A stretch of 64,000 bases of DNA from Glaciecola sp. (GCA_018623155.1 JAAZVZ010000009.1:34594-98593), one strand, 5' to 3'. Numbered from the stretch's first letter, positions 49,429 through 59,668 are shown. Notes: generated from the letters alone by a model not told the origin. Made by a program: numbers and translations.

Positions 49429-50585
49429 TATTTTGCTCCTTTGAACGCATTGACTAACATGTCATTGATGACGGCACCATCATGCGTAATCACACTTTGT
49501 GCTAAGATTTCATCGTCTAAATCCAAATTAAACGACTGCGTTTCAGAATCTGTGAACTCATCAATTAAATTGGCGAGGTTATTGGCGTACATCTCGGTGG
49601 CATCACGCGCAACGGCTTGACTCCAGTTGCCAGTACCGATGACGGTGACACCGCCAATCGTTTTGGTCTTGCCCGCGACAGAGCCTTCAACATTGCCACC
49701 GGATTGTGCAGCCATATCCACGACAACCGAACCGGGGCGCATAAAAGATAACGTTTCCTTACTAATTAGGACTGGGGGTTTGCGCCCAAATAACTGCGCA
49801 GTGGTGATGACGATGTCTGAATCGGCAATGGCATCGCGCTGGGCATCTTGTTGAATTTGTTTTTGTTCCGCAGTCAGCTCTTTGGCATAACCATCTTTTG
49901 TTTGCCCGGTCTCACCAATATCGATATGTAAGAATTTACCGCCTAAAGACTGTACTTGTTCAGCAACGACTGGCCGAGTGTCGTAAGCCAACACATTGGC
50001 GCCTAATCGCTTAGCGGTCGCAATGGCCTGAAGTCCGGCGACACCCGCGCCGATAATGAATACTTTAGCCGGTTTAATGGTTCCTGAAGGGGTCATCATC
50101 ATAGGTAGGATTGACGGCAGCGCTTTGGCCGCTTGCATCACCATGACATAACCAGCCAAACTAGCTTGTGAACTCAGCGCATCCATTTTTTGAGCACGCG
50201 TGGAGCGTGGAATCATTTCAATTGATAGGGTGTTGAGTTTTGCCTTGGCCATATCTTCAATTAAAGACTGATTGAAGAAAGGATCGCAGTGACCAATCAC
50301 AATCGCATTGGCTTTGATTTGCGAGACTTCTTCTGGCATTGGACAATTGACATACAAGAGGATGTCCGCTTTTTGCAACGCGATTTCACGGTCTTTAGTG
50401 ACGTTTACGTCTACTTCAGTAAAATCACTGTCACTAAAACCAGCCGCTTTTCCGGCATTTGTTTCTAGCGTGACAGTGTATCCTAACCGTATCAGTTTTT
50501 TGGCACTGGCGGGTGTTAATGCACAGCGCTTTTCAGTACTAAACTGGCGTCCCTTTTGTGCTTCGTTGACCACAAAAATGTTCAA
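49428..50585 (-). CDS. pntAA: NAD(P) transhydrogenase subunit alpha, part 1
   Basis: The soluble NAD(H)-binding part of transhydrogenase, 385 residues. It is related to alanine dehydrogenase: KRCALTPASAKKLIRLGY at the start, the Rossmann motif VFIIGAGVAGLQAIATAKRLGA near residue 172, and the mobile-loop region. It ends without membrane helices; those are in the next gene. The start is TTG at 50585, preceded by AAGGAG at six to seven bases, and the product begins MNIFVVNE. Confidence 0.96.
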   Translation of the reverse strand: MNIFVVNEAQKGRQFSTEKRCALTPASAKKLIRLGYTVTLETNAGKAAGFSDSDFTEVDVNVTKDREIALQKADILLYVNCPMPEEVSQIKANAIVIGHCDPFFNQSLIEDMAKAKLNTLSIEMIPRSTRAQKMDALSSQASLAGYVMVMQAAKALPSILPMMMTPSGTIKPAKVFIIGAGVAGLQAIATAKRLGANVLAYDTRPVVAEQVQSLGGKFLHIDIGETGQTKDGYAKELTAEQKQIQQDAQRDAIADSDIVITTAQLFGRKPPVLISKETLSFMRPGSVVVDMAAQSGGNVEGSVAGKTKTIGGVTVIGTGNWSQAVARDATEMYANNLANLIDEFTDSETQSFNLDLDDEILAQSVITHDGAVINDMLVNAFKGAK

Positions 50586-50813
50586 AGCAAACTCCTTATA
50601 TTCATCGTTCTAATTGTGTAGGGTAATGAACGAAATATTTATAATGATTAATGTATACGCAAATATGCTGGATTTAGCCTATATGGATGAAAGACAAGAG
50701 GGTATGCTACTTTTGGTTAGGCAACATAGTACTTTTGGACTATCGTAGTTAAGATATTGAAGGAGTTTTTAATACAATGTGAACTCGGTAGTCTAAATGT
50801 TAATAGACATATG

Positions 50814-51299
50814 TCAATGTTCCGATTTGGAAAAGGTTTCCATGGCTTCTTGATCCAGTCGATAACCGATCCATTCCGATTGTGGTTTAGCACCAATCGA
50901 TTCGTAAAATTCGATAGATGGTGTATTCCAGTCCAGAACATTCCATTCAAAACGACCACAGCCTTTATCGAGTGCAATTTGGTTCAAGTGTTTGAGAAGT
51001 GCTTTGCCCGCTCCAATACCTCGAGACTCTGGCGTTACATACAAATCTTCAAGAAATAGCCCATTTTTCCCGAGCCAAGTCGAGTAGTTAAAAAAGTAAA
51101 CAGCGAAGCCAATTGGATGACCTTCATATTCACAGATCACTGCATCAACGCTAGATTCAGGTCCAAAAATACTGTATTCAATATCTGCTTGAGTGGCGAG
51201 AACCTCATGTTCTGCTTTTTCATAAATCGCAAGCTCTATAATGAACTGCATAATAGTTGGGGCATCATCAAAAGTGGCGGGACGGATTGTTATTGACAT
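50814..51299 (-). CDS. GNAT family N-acetyltransferase (SSAT-like)
   Basis: A 161-residue GNAT acetyltransferase. The acetyl-CoA loop is ESRGIGAGKALLKHL near residue 90-104. The patterns LAIYEKAEHEV, NYSTWLGKNGLFLEDLYV and FEWNVLDWNTPSIEFY match the SSAT-like diamine/polyamine acetyltransferase subgroup. The substrate remains inferred. Between it and pntAA (50586-50813) I see no feature apart from A/T-rich promoter-like sequence. Confidence 0.88.
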   Translation of the reverse strand: MSITIRPATFDDAPTIMQFIIELAIYEKAEHEVLATQADIEYSIFGPESSVDAVICEYEGHPIGFAVYFFNYSTWLGKNGLFLEDLYVTPESRGIGAGKALLKHLNQIALDKGCGRFEWNVLDWNTPSIEFYESIGAKPQSEWIGYRLDQEAMETFSKSEH

Positions 51300-51424
51300 T
51301 TTGGGCCTTCAGCGCGCGAGTAAAAAGCATCTTTTAACACAGGAATGTTAGCATAGATGATTTTCAGGTTATACCGCTAGTGTTTGTGTGGTAAAATTTT
51401 GAAGATTTACCTAATGAGAAGCCC

Positions 51425-52447
51425 ATGAGCCACAAGTCATTTCCTCGCAGATTTTCAGTTGCCCCGATGCTAGATTGGACCGATCGTCATTGTCGCTATT
51501 TTTATCGGCAGATGACTCAGCATGCCTTGTTGTACACAGAGATGGTTACTACTGGGGCGATTATTCATGGCAAAGGGGATTTTTTAGGGTTTAATGAAGC
51601 AGAACATCCAGTTGCTTTGCAACTAGGTGGTTCAGACCCAGCGGCAATGGCAGAATGTGCGGTTAGAGCACAAACTCAAGGTTATGATGAAGTAAACATC
51701 AATGTCGGTTGTCCATCAGATCGCGTACAAAACGGTGCTTTTGGTGCATGTCTAATGGCGCAACCAGAGACAGTCGCAGAATGCATAAAAGCAATGCAAA
51801 GAGTCGTTTCTATCCCAGTTACCGTTAAATCGCGAATCGGTATCGATGATATGGATGAGTACGAGGATTTAACTCGATTTATTCAAGTCGTGGCAGACGC
51901 TGGTTGCGATACGTTTATTGTTCATGCACGCAAAGCATGGCTCAAAGGGTTAAGTCCCAAAGAAAATCGTGATATTCCTCCATTAATGTATGAGCGAGTA
52001 TATCAACTCAAGCAACAGTTCCCCCACCTTCATATTGGTATTAACGGTGGGATCAACAATCACACAGATGGGATTGCCCATTTAGCACACGTTGACGAGG
52101 TCATGCTTGGACGTGAAGTCTATGCCAATCCGTATTGTTTAGCTGAGGTCGACACCTTGTATTATGATGAGCAATATGAAGTGCCGAGTCGAGCAGCTGT
52201 GGTAGAGCGTATGCATCGCTATACCCAAGCTTATGTGAATGACGGAGGGCGAGTATGGCATGTCGCGAGGCATATGTTAGGGCTGTTTCAAGGCCAACCA
52301 GGTGGTAAGGTTTGGCGGCGATACCTGAGCCAGAATGCAATTAAAGGCGAGGTTTCAGCCGATGTGCTGTTGGACGCGCATGCAGAAATGGAAGCCACCA
52401 AAGCACGCGCTTTGGCATTTCAGGCTGATAAAGCGATGCAAAGTTAA
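51425..52447 (+). CDS. dusA: tRNA-dihydrouridine(20/20a) synthase
   Basis: DusA reduces uridine 20/20a in the D loop of tRNA using FMN and NADPH. The 340-residue TIM-barrel protein starts with FSVAPMLDWTDRHCRYFYR, and the catalytic cysteine lies in NVGCPSDRVQNGAFGACLM near residue 98. VHARKAWLKGLSPKENR near 180 and the C-terminal HMLGLFQGQPGGKVWRR are diagnostic of the DusA branch. The start is well supported by the family N-terminus. Confidence 0.97.
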   Translation: MSHKSFPRRFSVAPMLDWTDRHCRYFYRQMTQHALLYTEMVTTGAIIHGKGDFLGFNEAEHPVALQLGGSDPAAMAECAVRAQTQGYDEVNINVGCPSDRVQNGAFGACLMAQPETVAECIKAMQRVVSIPVTVKSRIGIDDMDEYEDLTRFIQVVADAGCDTFIVHARKAWLKGLSPKENRDIPPLMYERVYQLKQQFPHLHIGINGGINNHTDGIAHLAHVDEVMLGREVYANPYCLAEVDTLYYDEQYEVPSRAAVVERMHRYTQAYVNDGGRVWHVARHMLGLFQGQPGGKVWRRYLSQNAIKGEVSADVLLDAHAEMEATKARALAFQADKAMQS

Positions 52448-52636
52448 CTTGGCTTTTTTTTTGAGTTGAACATCTCGTCGGTTATAAAGTTCCACACCTT
52501 TACCGAAAATAATTTGACTAATATATAGTGACTTTTACTAATTAACTTGGTCAAAAAAACCACGTTAATCATTTCTTTATCCGCCACTTTCATAAAAATT
52601 CATTATAAAACATTGGTTTACAATTTATTTCAGAAT

Positions 52637-52652
52637 TGGCACAACCCTAGCA
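52637..52652 (+). promoter_or_regulatory. Candidate sigma-54 (-24/-12) promoter
   Basis: TGGCAC (52637-52642) and TAGCA (52648-52652) give the sigma-54 layout GG-N10-GC exactly (GG at 52638-52639, GC at 52650-52651); only one base of the -12 TTGCA consensus differs. It lies 68 bases upstream of the first gene of a small operon that ends in a PspC-domain protein; psp operons are sigma-54 dependent in enterobacteria. The A/T-rich 52448-52636 would hold enhancer and IHF sites, but none could be assigned. Confidence 0.55.
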
Positions 52653-52719
52653 ATAGTCAATGCGACTCAAACAATACGCTGTAACTATTGTTATTAATTT
52701 CTTTAAAAAGGGTATGACT

Positions 52720-53037
52720 ATGACTGTTACAACTAAACTTGCTAAATCCATTGTTGCTACTGCATTCTTAGCGGCAGCATCCGCTACGGCCTATGCGCAT
52801 ACAGTGCAAACGGTTCCATTAAACACATATGTGAATGCAATGATGCAACAAACAACGGCATTGAATTCACAAGAAGTGCATTTTGCTGCGGTGGAATCGG
52901 TCGCCAACATGACTCACCAGCTATCACTTGATGACCAGCCACAATTTGCTCCCAATATTAATGTGATTGATATTGTACAAAACACCATCTCAGTGGGTAT
53001 TAAAGAGCTTAAAAATGTTGAAGATGAGGCTGAGTAA
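52720..53037 (+). CDS. Small exported protein, first gene of putative psp-like operon
   Basis: Not recognised. The 105-residue product has a clear signal peptide (KLAKSIVATAFLAAASATAYA, cut near residue 26) and an acidic mature part rich in Gln and Asn, ending NVEDEAE. It is expected to be periplasmic. The ATG at 52720 has AAAAGGG seven bases upstream; the ATG at 52714 is too close to that site. A candidate sigma-54 promoter is upstream, and a 39-residue membrane peptide gene starts two bases after its stop. Confidence 0.75.
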   Translation: MTVTTKLAKSIVATAFLAAASATAYAHTVQTVPLNTYVNAMMQQTTALNSQEVHFAAVESVANMTHQLSLDDQPQFAPNINVIDIVQNTISVGIKELKNVEDEAE

Positions 53038-53039
53038 TC

Positions 53040-53159
53040 ATGTTTCTCACAGACTTAATGTGGTTATTTTGCGCGCCTATTCTTGCCTTTTTTGCCGCAG
53101 TAGGTTTATGGCTAGGCAGCTTAAAGATTCCGTATCATATTTTTCTGTTGAAACGATAA
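53040..53159 (+). CDS. 39-residue membrane peptide
   Basis: A short open frame, ATG at 53040 to TAA at 53157-53159, two bases after the preceding stop. It encodes one hydrophobic helix (LMWLFCAPILAFFAAVGLWLG, residues about 6-26) followed by a basic end (HIFLLKR). The tight spacing and the 31-base distance to the PspC-domain gene suggest a real operon member. It resembles no protein I recognise; size and topology recall the small membrane partners of Psp systems, an inference only. Confidence 0.6.
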   Translation: MFLTDLMWLFCAPILAFFAAVGLWLGSLKIPYHIFLLKR

Positions 53160-53190
53160 CGGGTGTAAAAGCTTCTAAAGGAGACAAAAA

Positions 53191-53397
53191 ATGAATAAAC
53201 AAAAATACGACTCACGGCTGTACCGTGATGCAAGTAACCCTATGATCAGTGGTGTGTGTAGTGGCATTGCAAAACGCTTTGATCTCGATGCCGTTTGGGT
53301 AAGAGCAGGAGCTATGACGGCCTTTTTGTTTGCTCCGACCGCCATTGCATTGGGATATATATTAGGGATTTTGTTTTTACGCAAACGCTACGCATGA
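53191..53397 (+). CDS. PspC domain protein
   Basis: A 68-residue protein that is essentially a single PspC domain: YRDASNPMISGVCSGIAKRFDLDAVWVRAG leads into a hydrophobic helix (about 41-63) and ends in RKRYA. PspC is a cytoplasmic-membrane sensor of envelope stress in the phage shock response, with PspB. No pspA, pspB or pspF is adjacent. A GGAG ribosome binding site lies about seven bases before the ATG. It is the last gene of the putative sigma-54 operon, and an inverted repeat follows the stop. Confidence 0.88.
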   Translation: MNKQKYDSRLYRDASNPMISGVCSGIAKRFDLDAVWVRAGAMTAFLFAPTAIALGYILGILFLRKRYA

Positions 53398-53426
53398 TTA
53401 CATCATAGAAAATAACTATGATGTAA
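53398..53426 (+). terminator. Inverted repeat after PspC-domain gene
   Basis: A perfect 11-base stem TTACATCATAG (53398-53408) pairs with 53416-53426 around a seven-base loop and begins inside the last two bases of the stop codon. No T run follows, so it is a weak or Rho-assisted terminator, or an mRNA-stabilising hairpin. Confidence 0.45.
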
Positions 53427-53500
53427 ATCAAAAATTTGTCACATAAAAATGCGCAAAATGATGCTATGCTATGGGTATCATTTTTGTGCTAGGGAATGCC

Positions 53501-54490
53501 ATGCCAGAATCAATTAATTTTAAAAATATCGGGTTTGCGACCCTCGCATTCATTTTCGTACTAACTCTGCTAGGTTGGGTATGGAGTTGGTCTCCAGTAA
53601 CGTTTTCGGTGAAAGACGTCGTGGCAGAACAAGCGACTAAGTTAAAAGTGAAGCCAGTAGTAGGGTTTGCGACAACAACCGCGGTCATTGAAGTCGGCGA
53701 TACCTTGTTACATAAATCTGGAGGCTATCTTACTAATGATATTGCGCCTCCCGGTGTACTGATGGACAACATGCCCGCATGGGAGTTTGGTGTACTGGAG
53801 ATGCTACGTGATGTGACCTTAGCGTTGCGTAAAGATTTTTCTCGGTCGCAATCTCAATCAGTTGAAAATGAGTTTTTGGTGAAAGCACAACCCAATTTGA
53901 ATATCGATAGTACCAAATGGATTTTACCGTCGGCAGAATCTCAATATGGGGAAGCAATTGATTTAATAAAGGCTTACCGACTTGCGTTAACGCAACAACA
54001 GGCTAGCAGTCAGTTTTTTGCTCGAGCAGATAACCTGCGGGATTACCTCAAAGAAGTCGAGAAACGCTTGGGCTCTATGTCACAAAAACTCAGTGCCAGT
54101 GTGGGCGCTGATATCGTCAATACCGATTTAGCAGGCGACGCCAAAGCGTCTCAGTCCACACCAACACCAATGCAACTGACTAACAAAACGAGTTGGTTCA
54201 AAATTGATGATAATTTTTATCAAGCGCGCGGTATGGCATGGGCCTTATTGCACATATTGCGAGGGATCGAAATGGACTTTCGCGATATTTTGGTGAACAA
54301 AAATGCCTTGGTGAGTTTACGTCAAATCATTCGTGAGCTGGAAGCGACTCAAGAGACAGTATGGAGTCCGATGATTCTTAATGGCAGTGGTTTTGGTATG
54401 CTCGCCAATCACTCATTGGTCATGGCAAACTACATCTCCAGAGCCAATGCGGGCATCATTGAACTGGCTGAGTTACTCAACCGGGGTTAA
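53501..54490 (+). CDS. DUF2333 family membrane-anchored protein
   Basis: A 329-residue protein with one N-terminal transmembrane helix (about 13-33) and a large soluble domain. The segment GGYLTNDIAPPGVLMDNMPAWEFGVLE (split across residues 78-105) is the hallmark of the DUF2333 family, whose function is unknown. Helical stretches later (ARADNLRDYLKEVEKRLGSM) suggest a coiled coil. The ATG at 53501 with AGGGA five bases upstream is preferred to 53471. It stands alone between the PspC gene and the outer membrane protein. Confidence 0.85.
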   Translation: MPESINFKNIGFATLAFIFVLTLLGWVWSWSPVTFSVKDVVAEQATKLKVKPVVGFATTTAVIEVGDTLLHKSGGYLTNDIAPPGVLMDNMPAWEFGVLEMLRDVTLALRKDFSRSQSQSVENEFLVKAQPNLNIDSTKWILPSAESQYGEAIDLIKAYRLALTQQQASSQFFARADNLRDYLKEVEKRLGSMSQKLSASVGADIVNTDLAGDAKASQSTPTPMQLTNKTSWFKIDDNFYQARGMAWALLHILRGIEMDFRDILVNKNALVSLRQIIRELEATQETVWSPMILNGSGFGMLANHSLVMANYISRANAGIIELAELLNRG

Positions 54491-54520
54491 ACCAATTAAA
54501 ACTAAACACTTGGAACGCAA

Positions 54521-55273
54521 ATGAAAACACATATAGCAGTTGTATTATCTGGTCTAATTTTGAGTACTAGTACTCATGCTGACACGTTATTGGGCCTGTA
54601 TGGTGGTGCCCAAATGTGGGCAATGGAAAGCGAAGGCGCGTTTGCATCAGACGCCAACTTAGCTAACTTCACCTTTGATGATGAGCGTCAAGGATCCTAT
54701 TACCTGGCGTTTGAACATTTTATTCCCCTAGTGCCGAATGCTAAATTAATTCAAACGAGTTTTGATACAGATGGTTTTACTGATTTGTCTTCAAGTTTTA
54801 CTTTTGGCGGCGAAACATTTTCATCAGATTCCCGGTTAAATACGGATATCGAGATGAGTATGACAGATCATATTTTGTATTATGAAATCCTAGATAATGA
54901 TTTAATTAGTGTTGATTTAGGGATTAATGCCAAGAAGATAGATGCGACAATTAGTGTTGACGATTCGGCAAATGGCGTATCAGGTTCACAGGATGTCAGC
55001 GGTTATATTCCAATGCTGTATTCCAAAATTGAATTCGGGATCCCTGCAACCGATTGGTCCATCTACGCAGAAGGAAGTTATTTATCAATTGATGATCACA
55101 GTGTGAGTGATCTGAATGCTGCCATTGAGTACCGTGTTATCGATAGCTTAGCAATGAACGTTGCATTACAGATTGGTGCACGAGCTGTTACTGTAGAGTT
55201 AAACGACCTTGACAACACCAACACAGATTTAGAGTTCAGTGGAGTGTATGCAGGGGTTGAGGTTCATTTCTAA
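54521..55273 (+). CDS. Outer membrane beta-barrel protein (TIGR04219-like)
   Basis: A 250-residue exported protein. The signal peptide ends near residue 20 (STSTHA). The mature part alternates short beta strands with acidic, Ser/Thr/Asp-rich turns and ends in the aromatic strand VYAGVEVHF, the C-terminal phenylalanine needed for outer-membrane insertion. Features such as LGLYGGAQMWAMESEG and YYLAFEHFIPLVPNAKL suit the TIGR04219 barrel family. The cargo or role is unknown. Confidence 0.82.
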   Translation: MKTHIAVVLSGLILSTSTHADTLLGLYGGAQMWAMESEGAFASDANLANFTFDDERQGSYYLAFEHFIPLVPNAKLIQTSFDTDGFTDLSSSFTFGGETFSSDSRLNTDIEMSMTDHILYYEILDNDLISVDLGINAKKIDATISVDDSANGVSGSQDVSGYIPMLYSKIEFGIPATDWSIYAEGSYLSIDDHSVSDLNAAIEYRVIDSLAMNVALQIGARAVTVELNDLDNTNTDLEFSGVYAGVEVHF

Positions 55274-55389
55274 AAACCTTGCTGTTTTTTTAGTTCAAAA
55301 AGTAATAAAAAATCGTTAATTATTCTTTTATCTTATACCTGAGGTCGTTTAGAGTGGGGGTATTGATAATAAGGGTTAACGATTTTTTT

Positions 55390-57177
55390 ATGGCAAATCC
55401 AAACGTACCAGGTGTACTGGCTCCCGCACAACTCAGTGCCATTACGCAAGCAATTCAAGGTTTAGATAATCAACAGTTACACTGGGTGAGTGGTTATATC
55501 GCCGGTTTAGCGGCGGCACAAGGTGGGGTTGTTGCGGCAACTGAAGCATCGGCAAATCAAGCTCAACTTACCATTTTATATGGTTCACAAACGGGCAATG
55601 CGAAAGGCGTTGCCCACTCCTTTGCTGAAAAAGCGAACGCGACAGGAGTGCCCGCAAAAGTTGTTTCTATGGCAGATTATAAGCCTCGTACACTAAAATC
55701 TGAAACCCATGTTGCAGTCATCGTGTCGACTCACGGCGAAGGTGATGCGCCGGATGATGCGGTCGAATTACATGAATTTGTCGCCAGCAAAAAAGCACCT
55801 AAGCTAGCCAGTACAAAGTATTCGGTTCTGGGGCTAGGCGATACTAGTTACGAATTTTTCTGCCAAACTGCAAAGGACTTTGACGCTCGGTTGTCGGGGC
55901 TCGGTGCAACGGCGGTGGCTGAACGCGTCGATTGCGATGTCGATTATGCACAAGCCTCACAAGCGTGGATGGATAGTGTATTAGCAGCAATAAAAGACGA
56001 TTTTAACCAACCAATCGCCTCAGTTACTCCCGTTGCAGAAGCGGCAAATGCGCCAGTTGCTTCGCAATACAGCAAACAAAATCCATTTGCAGCAACCCTT
56101 ACAGAAAGCCTCAAAATAACGGGGCGTGATTCTGTCAAAGACATACGACACATCGAAATAAGTTTAGAAGACTCAGGTATTCAGTATCAGGTAGGCGATG
56201 CCTTAGGTGTGTATTTTAGTAATTCTGATGATGTTGTTAGTCGCATCTTGGCAGCATTGTCATTAGATGGTCAAACCGAGGTAGAGGTCGCGGGAGAAAA
56301 GCTACCTTTGAGTGATGCTCTGACTGACAAATTAGAATTGACGCTGTCATATCCAACATTTATCAGTAAGTTGTCTGAAAGTACTGGTGCTGAATCTTTA
56401 CAGAAACTGTTAGCAGATAAATCAGCGTTGCGTGAATATATCGCAGACCGTCAAATTGTTGATATTGTTATCGACCACCCTGTGGTTTGTTCTGCTCAGC
56501 AGTTGGTAGATGCCTTGCGTCCAATTACGCCTCGTTTATATTCGATTGCTTCATCTCAAAGTGAAGTAGAAGACGAAGTGCATTTAACCGTTGCGCTGGT
56601 GGAATATGATGAGTTTGGTTTTACGCATCAAGGTGGTGCCTCTGGTTATCTGGGTAAGCGTTTGGCAGAAGGCGATACGGTTAAAGTGTATGTCGAACCA
56701 AATAACAATTTTCGTATTCCAGCGGATCCAAATACACCCATTATCATGATCGGTCCTGGGACTGGTATTGCTCCATTTAGAGCGTTCATGCAAGAACGAG
56801 ACGCACAAGATGCACAAGGGGATAATTGGTTGTTCTTTGGCAACCCTAATTTTACACAAGATTTTCTTTATCAGACTGAATGGCAAGGTTATAAAAAATC
56901 AGGATTGTTAAACCGAGTTTCATTAGCGTGGTCACGTGATCAGGAAGAAAAAATTTATGTGCAACACCGTCTTCTCGAAGAGGGTGAGGAAGTCTATGCA
57001 TGGCTTGAGCGCGGAGCGCATGTTTATGTATGTGGTGACGCAACTCACATGGCGAAAGACGTTGAAAATACTTTACTAACTATCTACCAAACCCACGGCA
57101 AACTTTCTGAAGCAGATGCCAAAAAAGCGCTTCTAGCACTGCGCAAAGCCAAACGATATCAAAAGGATGTTTACTAA
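55390..57177 (+). CDS. cysJ: Sulfite reductase flavoprotein subunit (alpha)
   Basis: CysJ moves electrons from NADPH through FAD and FMN to the CysI hemoprotein. The 595-residue product has an N-terminal flavodoxin-like FMN domain ([16 protein letters not shown] near residue 61; [12 protein letters not shown]), a FAD domain (RLYSIASSQ near 380; GGASGYLG) and an NADPH domain ([16 protein letters not shown], then [14 protein letters not shown]) ending in the typical aromatic residue. The ATG at 55390 is chosen from the family N-terminus; its ribosome binding site is weak. Its stop overlaps the cysI start by one base. Confidence 0.97.
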   Translation: MANPNVPGVLAPAQLSAITQAIQGLDNQQLHWVSGYIAGLAAAQGGVVAATEASANQAQLTILYGSQTGNAKGVAHSFAEKANATGVPAKVVSMADYKPRTLKSETHVAVIVSTHGEGDAPDDAVELHEFVASKKAPKLASTKYSVLGLGDTSYEFFCQTAKDFDARLSGLGATAVAERVDCDVDYAQASQAWMDSVLAAIKDDFNQPIASVTPVAEAANAPVASQYSKQNPFAATLTESLKITGRDSVKDIRHIEISLEDSGIQYQVGDALGVYFSNSDDVVSRILAALSLDGQTEVEVAGEKLPLSDALTDKLELTLSYPTFISKLSESTGAESLQKLLADKSALREYIADRQIVDIVIDHPVVCSAQQLVDALRPITPRLYSIASSQSEVEDEVHLTVALVEYDEFGFTHQGGASGYLGKRLAEGDTVKVYVEPNNNFRIPADPNTPIIMIGPGTGIAPFRAFMQERDAQDAQGDNWLFFGNPNFTQDFLYQTEWQGYKKSGLLNRVSLAWSRDQEEKIYVQHRLLEEGEEVYAWLERGAHVYVCGDATHMAKDVENTLLTIYQTHGKLSEADAKKALLALRKAKRYQKDVY

Positions 57178-58880
57178 TGAGTGATTCTAAGAACTTAGTT
57201 GTTGAAGGTAAACTTGCCGATAACGAACGAATTAAAGGTGAAAGTAACTTTTTACGAGGTACCATCACAGACGATTTAAAAGATGACATGACGGGGGGCT
57301 TTACCTCAGATAACTTTCAATTAATTCGTTTTCACGGTATGTATCAGCAAGATGACCGTGATATTCGGCCTGAGCGCATCAAGCAAAAATTGGAGCCTAT
57401 GCACAATGTGATGCTTCGTGCTCGTTTACCTGGCGGAGTCATTACACCTAAACAATGGTTAGCAATTGATGAATTTGCGGATACTCATACGCTTTATGGC
57501 AGTATTCGTCTTACCACACGACAAACATTTCAGTTCCATGGTGTATTGAAGCCTCATATTAAATTGATGCATCAGACATTGAACAAAATCGGCATCGATT
57601 CAATTGCGACCGCCGGTGATGTAAACCGTAATGTCCTATGTACGTCTAATCCGGAAGTATCTAAAGTACATCAAGAAGCTTATGCTTGGGCCGTCAAAAT
57701 AAGTGAGCATTTGCTACCACGTACCAAGGCATACGCTGAAGTATGGCTAGATGAAGAAAAAGTGGAAACCACTGAAGAACCTATTTTAGGTAATCATTAC
57801 CTGCCGCGTAAATTCAAAACGACGGTTGTTATCCCACCTCAAAACGATGTAGATGTTCATGCGAATGATTTGAGCTTTGTTGCGATTGCGCAAGGCGATA
57901 AATTAGTCGGATTTAACGTTCTTGTTGGAGGTGGTTTGGCTATGACTCATGGAGATCACAGTACGTTCCCTCGCAAAGCCGATGATTTTGGCTTCATTCC
58001 ATTAGAGCATACACTGGCGGTTGCTGAAGCGGTTGTAACGACTCAGCGCGATTGGGGAAATCGAGTGAATCGCAAAAATGCCAAAACCAAATATACGCTT
58101 GAGCGAGTCGGAGTCGAAACATTCAAGAATGAGGTTGAAAAACGAGCTGGTGTAAGCTTTGCCCCATCGGCAGAATATGAATTCACAGGTCGCGGAGACC
58201 GCTTTGGGTGGGTTGAAGGTGTTGATGGCAATTTTCACCTGACTTGCTTCATTGAAAATGGACGGATCCTTGATTACCCAGAAAAAACGTTAAAAACAGG
58301 TTGTCGTGAAATTGCCAAGATTCATACTGGTGAGTTTCGTATGACGGCAAACCAAAACTTAGTCATAGCTCAAGTGGCTCCTGAGCATAAGGCAAAGGTA
58401 GATGCGCTTGCTAAACAACATGGTCTAATGCCGGATGTGTCGAAGCAACGAACAGACTCAATGGCTTGTGTCTCTTTGCCTACATGTCCTTTGGCAATGG
58501 CGGAGGCTGAGCGTTATTTACCTGATGCCGTAACGCAAATTGAAAGCATGTTGGCAAAGCATGACTTGGCAAATGAATCCATTATTTATCGCATTACCGG
58601 TTGTCCAAATGGTTGTGGGCGTGCAATGTTGGCTGAAGTGGGATTGGTCGGTAAAGGTCCAGGAAAATACAACTTGCATCTTGGCGGAAATCGAGAAGGT
58701 ACACGCATTCCAAAAATGTATCGCGAAAATATTACCGATACAGAAATTATGAATATTTTGGATGAATTGATTGGGCGTTGGGCAAAAGAGCGTACTGAAA
58801 ACGAGGCGTTTGGAGATTATGTTGTGCGCGCTGAGATCATTGCCCCAGTCGTTGATTCAGCGAGGGACTTTTATGCATAG
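57177..58880 (+). CDS. cysI: Sulfite reductase hemoprotein subunit (beta)
   Basis: CysI reduces sulfite to sulfide at a coupled siroheme and 4Fe-4S centre. The 567-residue product has both cysteine clusters: [19 protein letters not shown] near residue 430 and GCPNGCGRA near 475. Substrate-binding arginines lie in [12 protein letters not shown] near 115. It is coupled to cysJ (one-base overlap) and overlaps cysH by eight bases, so the three are a unit for assimilatory sulfate reduction. Confidence 0.98.
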   Translation: MSDSKNLVVEGKLADNERIKGESNFLRGTITDDLKDDMTGGFTSDNFQLIRFHGMYQQDDRDIRPERIKQKLEPMHNVMLRARLPGGVITPKQWLAIDEFADTHTLYGSIRLTTRQTFQFHGVLKPHIKLMHQTLNKIGIDSIATAGDVNRNVLCTSNPEVSKVHQEAYAWAVKISEHLLPRTKAYAEVWLDEEKVETTEEPILGNHYLPRKFKTTVVIPPQNDVDVHANDLSFVAIAQGDKLVGFNVLVGGGLAMTHGDHSTFPRKADDFGFIPLEHTLAVAEAVVTTQRDWGNRVNRKNAKTKYTLERVGVETFKNEVEKRAGVSFAPSAEYEFTGRGDRFGWVEGVDGNFHLTCFIENGRILDYPEKTLKTGCREIAKIHTGEFRMTANQNLVIAQVAPEHKAKVDALAKQHGLMPDVSKQRTDSMACVSLPTCPLAMAEAERYLPDAVTQIESMLAKHDLANESIIYRITGCPNGCGRAMLAEVGLVGKGPGKYNLHLGGNREGTRIPKMYRENITDTEIMNILDELIGRWAKERTENEAFGDYVVRAEIIAPVVDSARDFYA

Positions 58881-59607
58881 TCTTGCGACTCAGAAAAGTG
58901 CTGAGTTTGAACGTTCCGATCTTACTCGTGTGAATGGCGTTCTTGAATCGTTATCGCCACTTGGACGTGTCGAATGGGCGTTTGCTAATTTGCCTGAGCA
59001 AGCTGTTGTTTCCTCGAGTTTCGGTGCGCAATCAGCGGTCATGCTGCATTTGATTAATGCTGTTGCACCTGGCACCCCAGTTGTATTAACAGACACAGGT
59101 TATCTTTTCCCTGAAACGTATCAGTTCATTGATGAATTAACCGAGCGTCTTTCATTAAACCTTAAAGTCTATCGCGCTCCTTGGACGGCCGCATGGCAAG
59201 AGGCTCGTTTTGGGAAACTTTGGGAAAATGGGCTTGAGGGGATCGAACGATACAACCAAATCAACAAAGTGGAACCCATGCAACGAGCTCTAAATGAGCT
59301 CAATGCAGGGACTTGGTTTGCTGGATTGCGTCGTTCACAATCGCAAGGACGAAGTCAGCTATCTGTGCTACAAGATATTGGGCAGCAGATCAAAGTCTAC
59401 CCTATCATTGACCAATCTAATAAGCAGCTCCACGAATACCTAAAAACACATGATTTGCCTTATCATCCATTATGGGAGCAAGGTTATGTGTCAATTGGTG
59501 ATTGGCATACGACACGTGCTTTGACGGCAGGGATGAGTGAGGAAGATACGCGCTTCAATGGGTTGAAGAGAGAGTGTGGTCTACATGAGTTCGGAGATGG
59601 AATTTAA
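58873..59607 (+). CDS. cysH: Phosphoadenosine phosphosulfate reductase
   Basis: CysH reduces PAPS to sulfite with thioredoxin. The 244-residue product has the PP-loop [14 protein letters not shown] near residue 45 and the catalytic C-terminal motif KRECGLHE near 235. The absence of additional cysteine pairs along the chain points to a PAPS rather than an APS-type, Fe-S-containing enzyme. The ATG at 58873 lies in the end of cysI; a frame open to 58771 is rejected. After the stop there is no clear terminator. Confidence 0.96.
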   Translation: MHSLATQKSAEFERSDLTRVNGVLESLSPLGRVEWAFANLPEQAVVSSSFGAQSAVMLHLINAVAPGTPVVLTDTGYLFPETYQFIDELTERLSLNLKVYRAPWTAAWQEARFGKLWENGLEGIERYNQINKVEPMQRALNELNAGTWFAGLRRSQSQGRSQLSVLQDIGQQIKVYPIIDQSNKQLHEYLKTHDLPYHPLWEQGYVSIGDWHTTRALTAGMSEEDTRFNGLKRECGLHEFGDGI

Positions 59608-59668
59608 TACAACACAATACATATAATTAAGATAAGGTAATGTGGGTGTACGTGTAATTTGTAACTTA

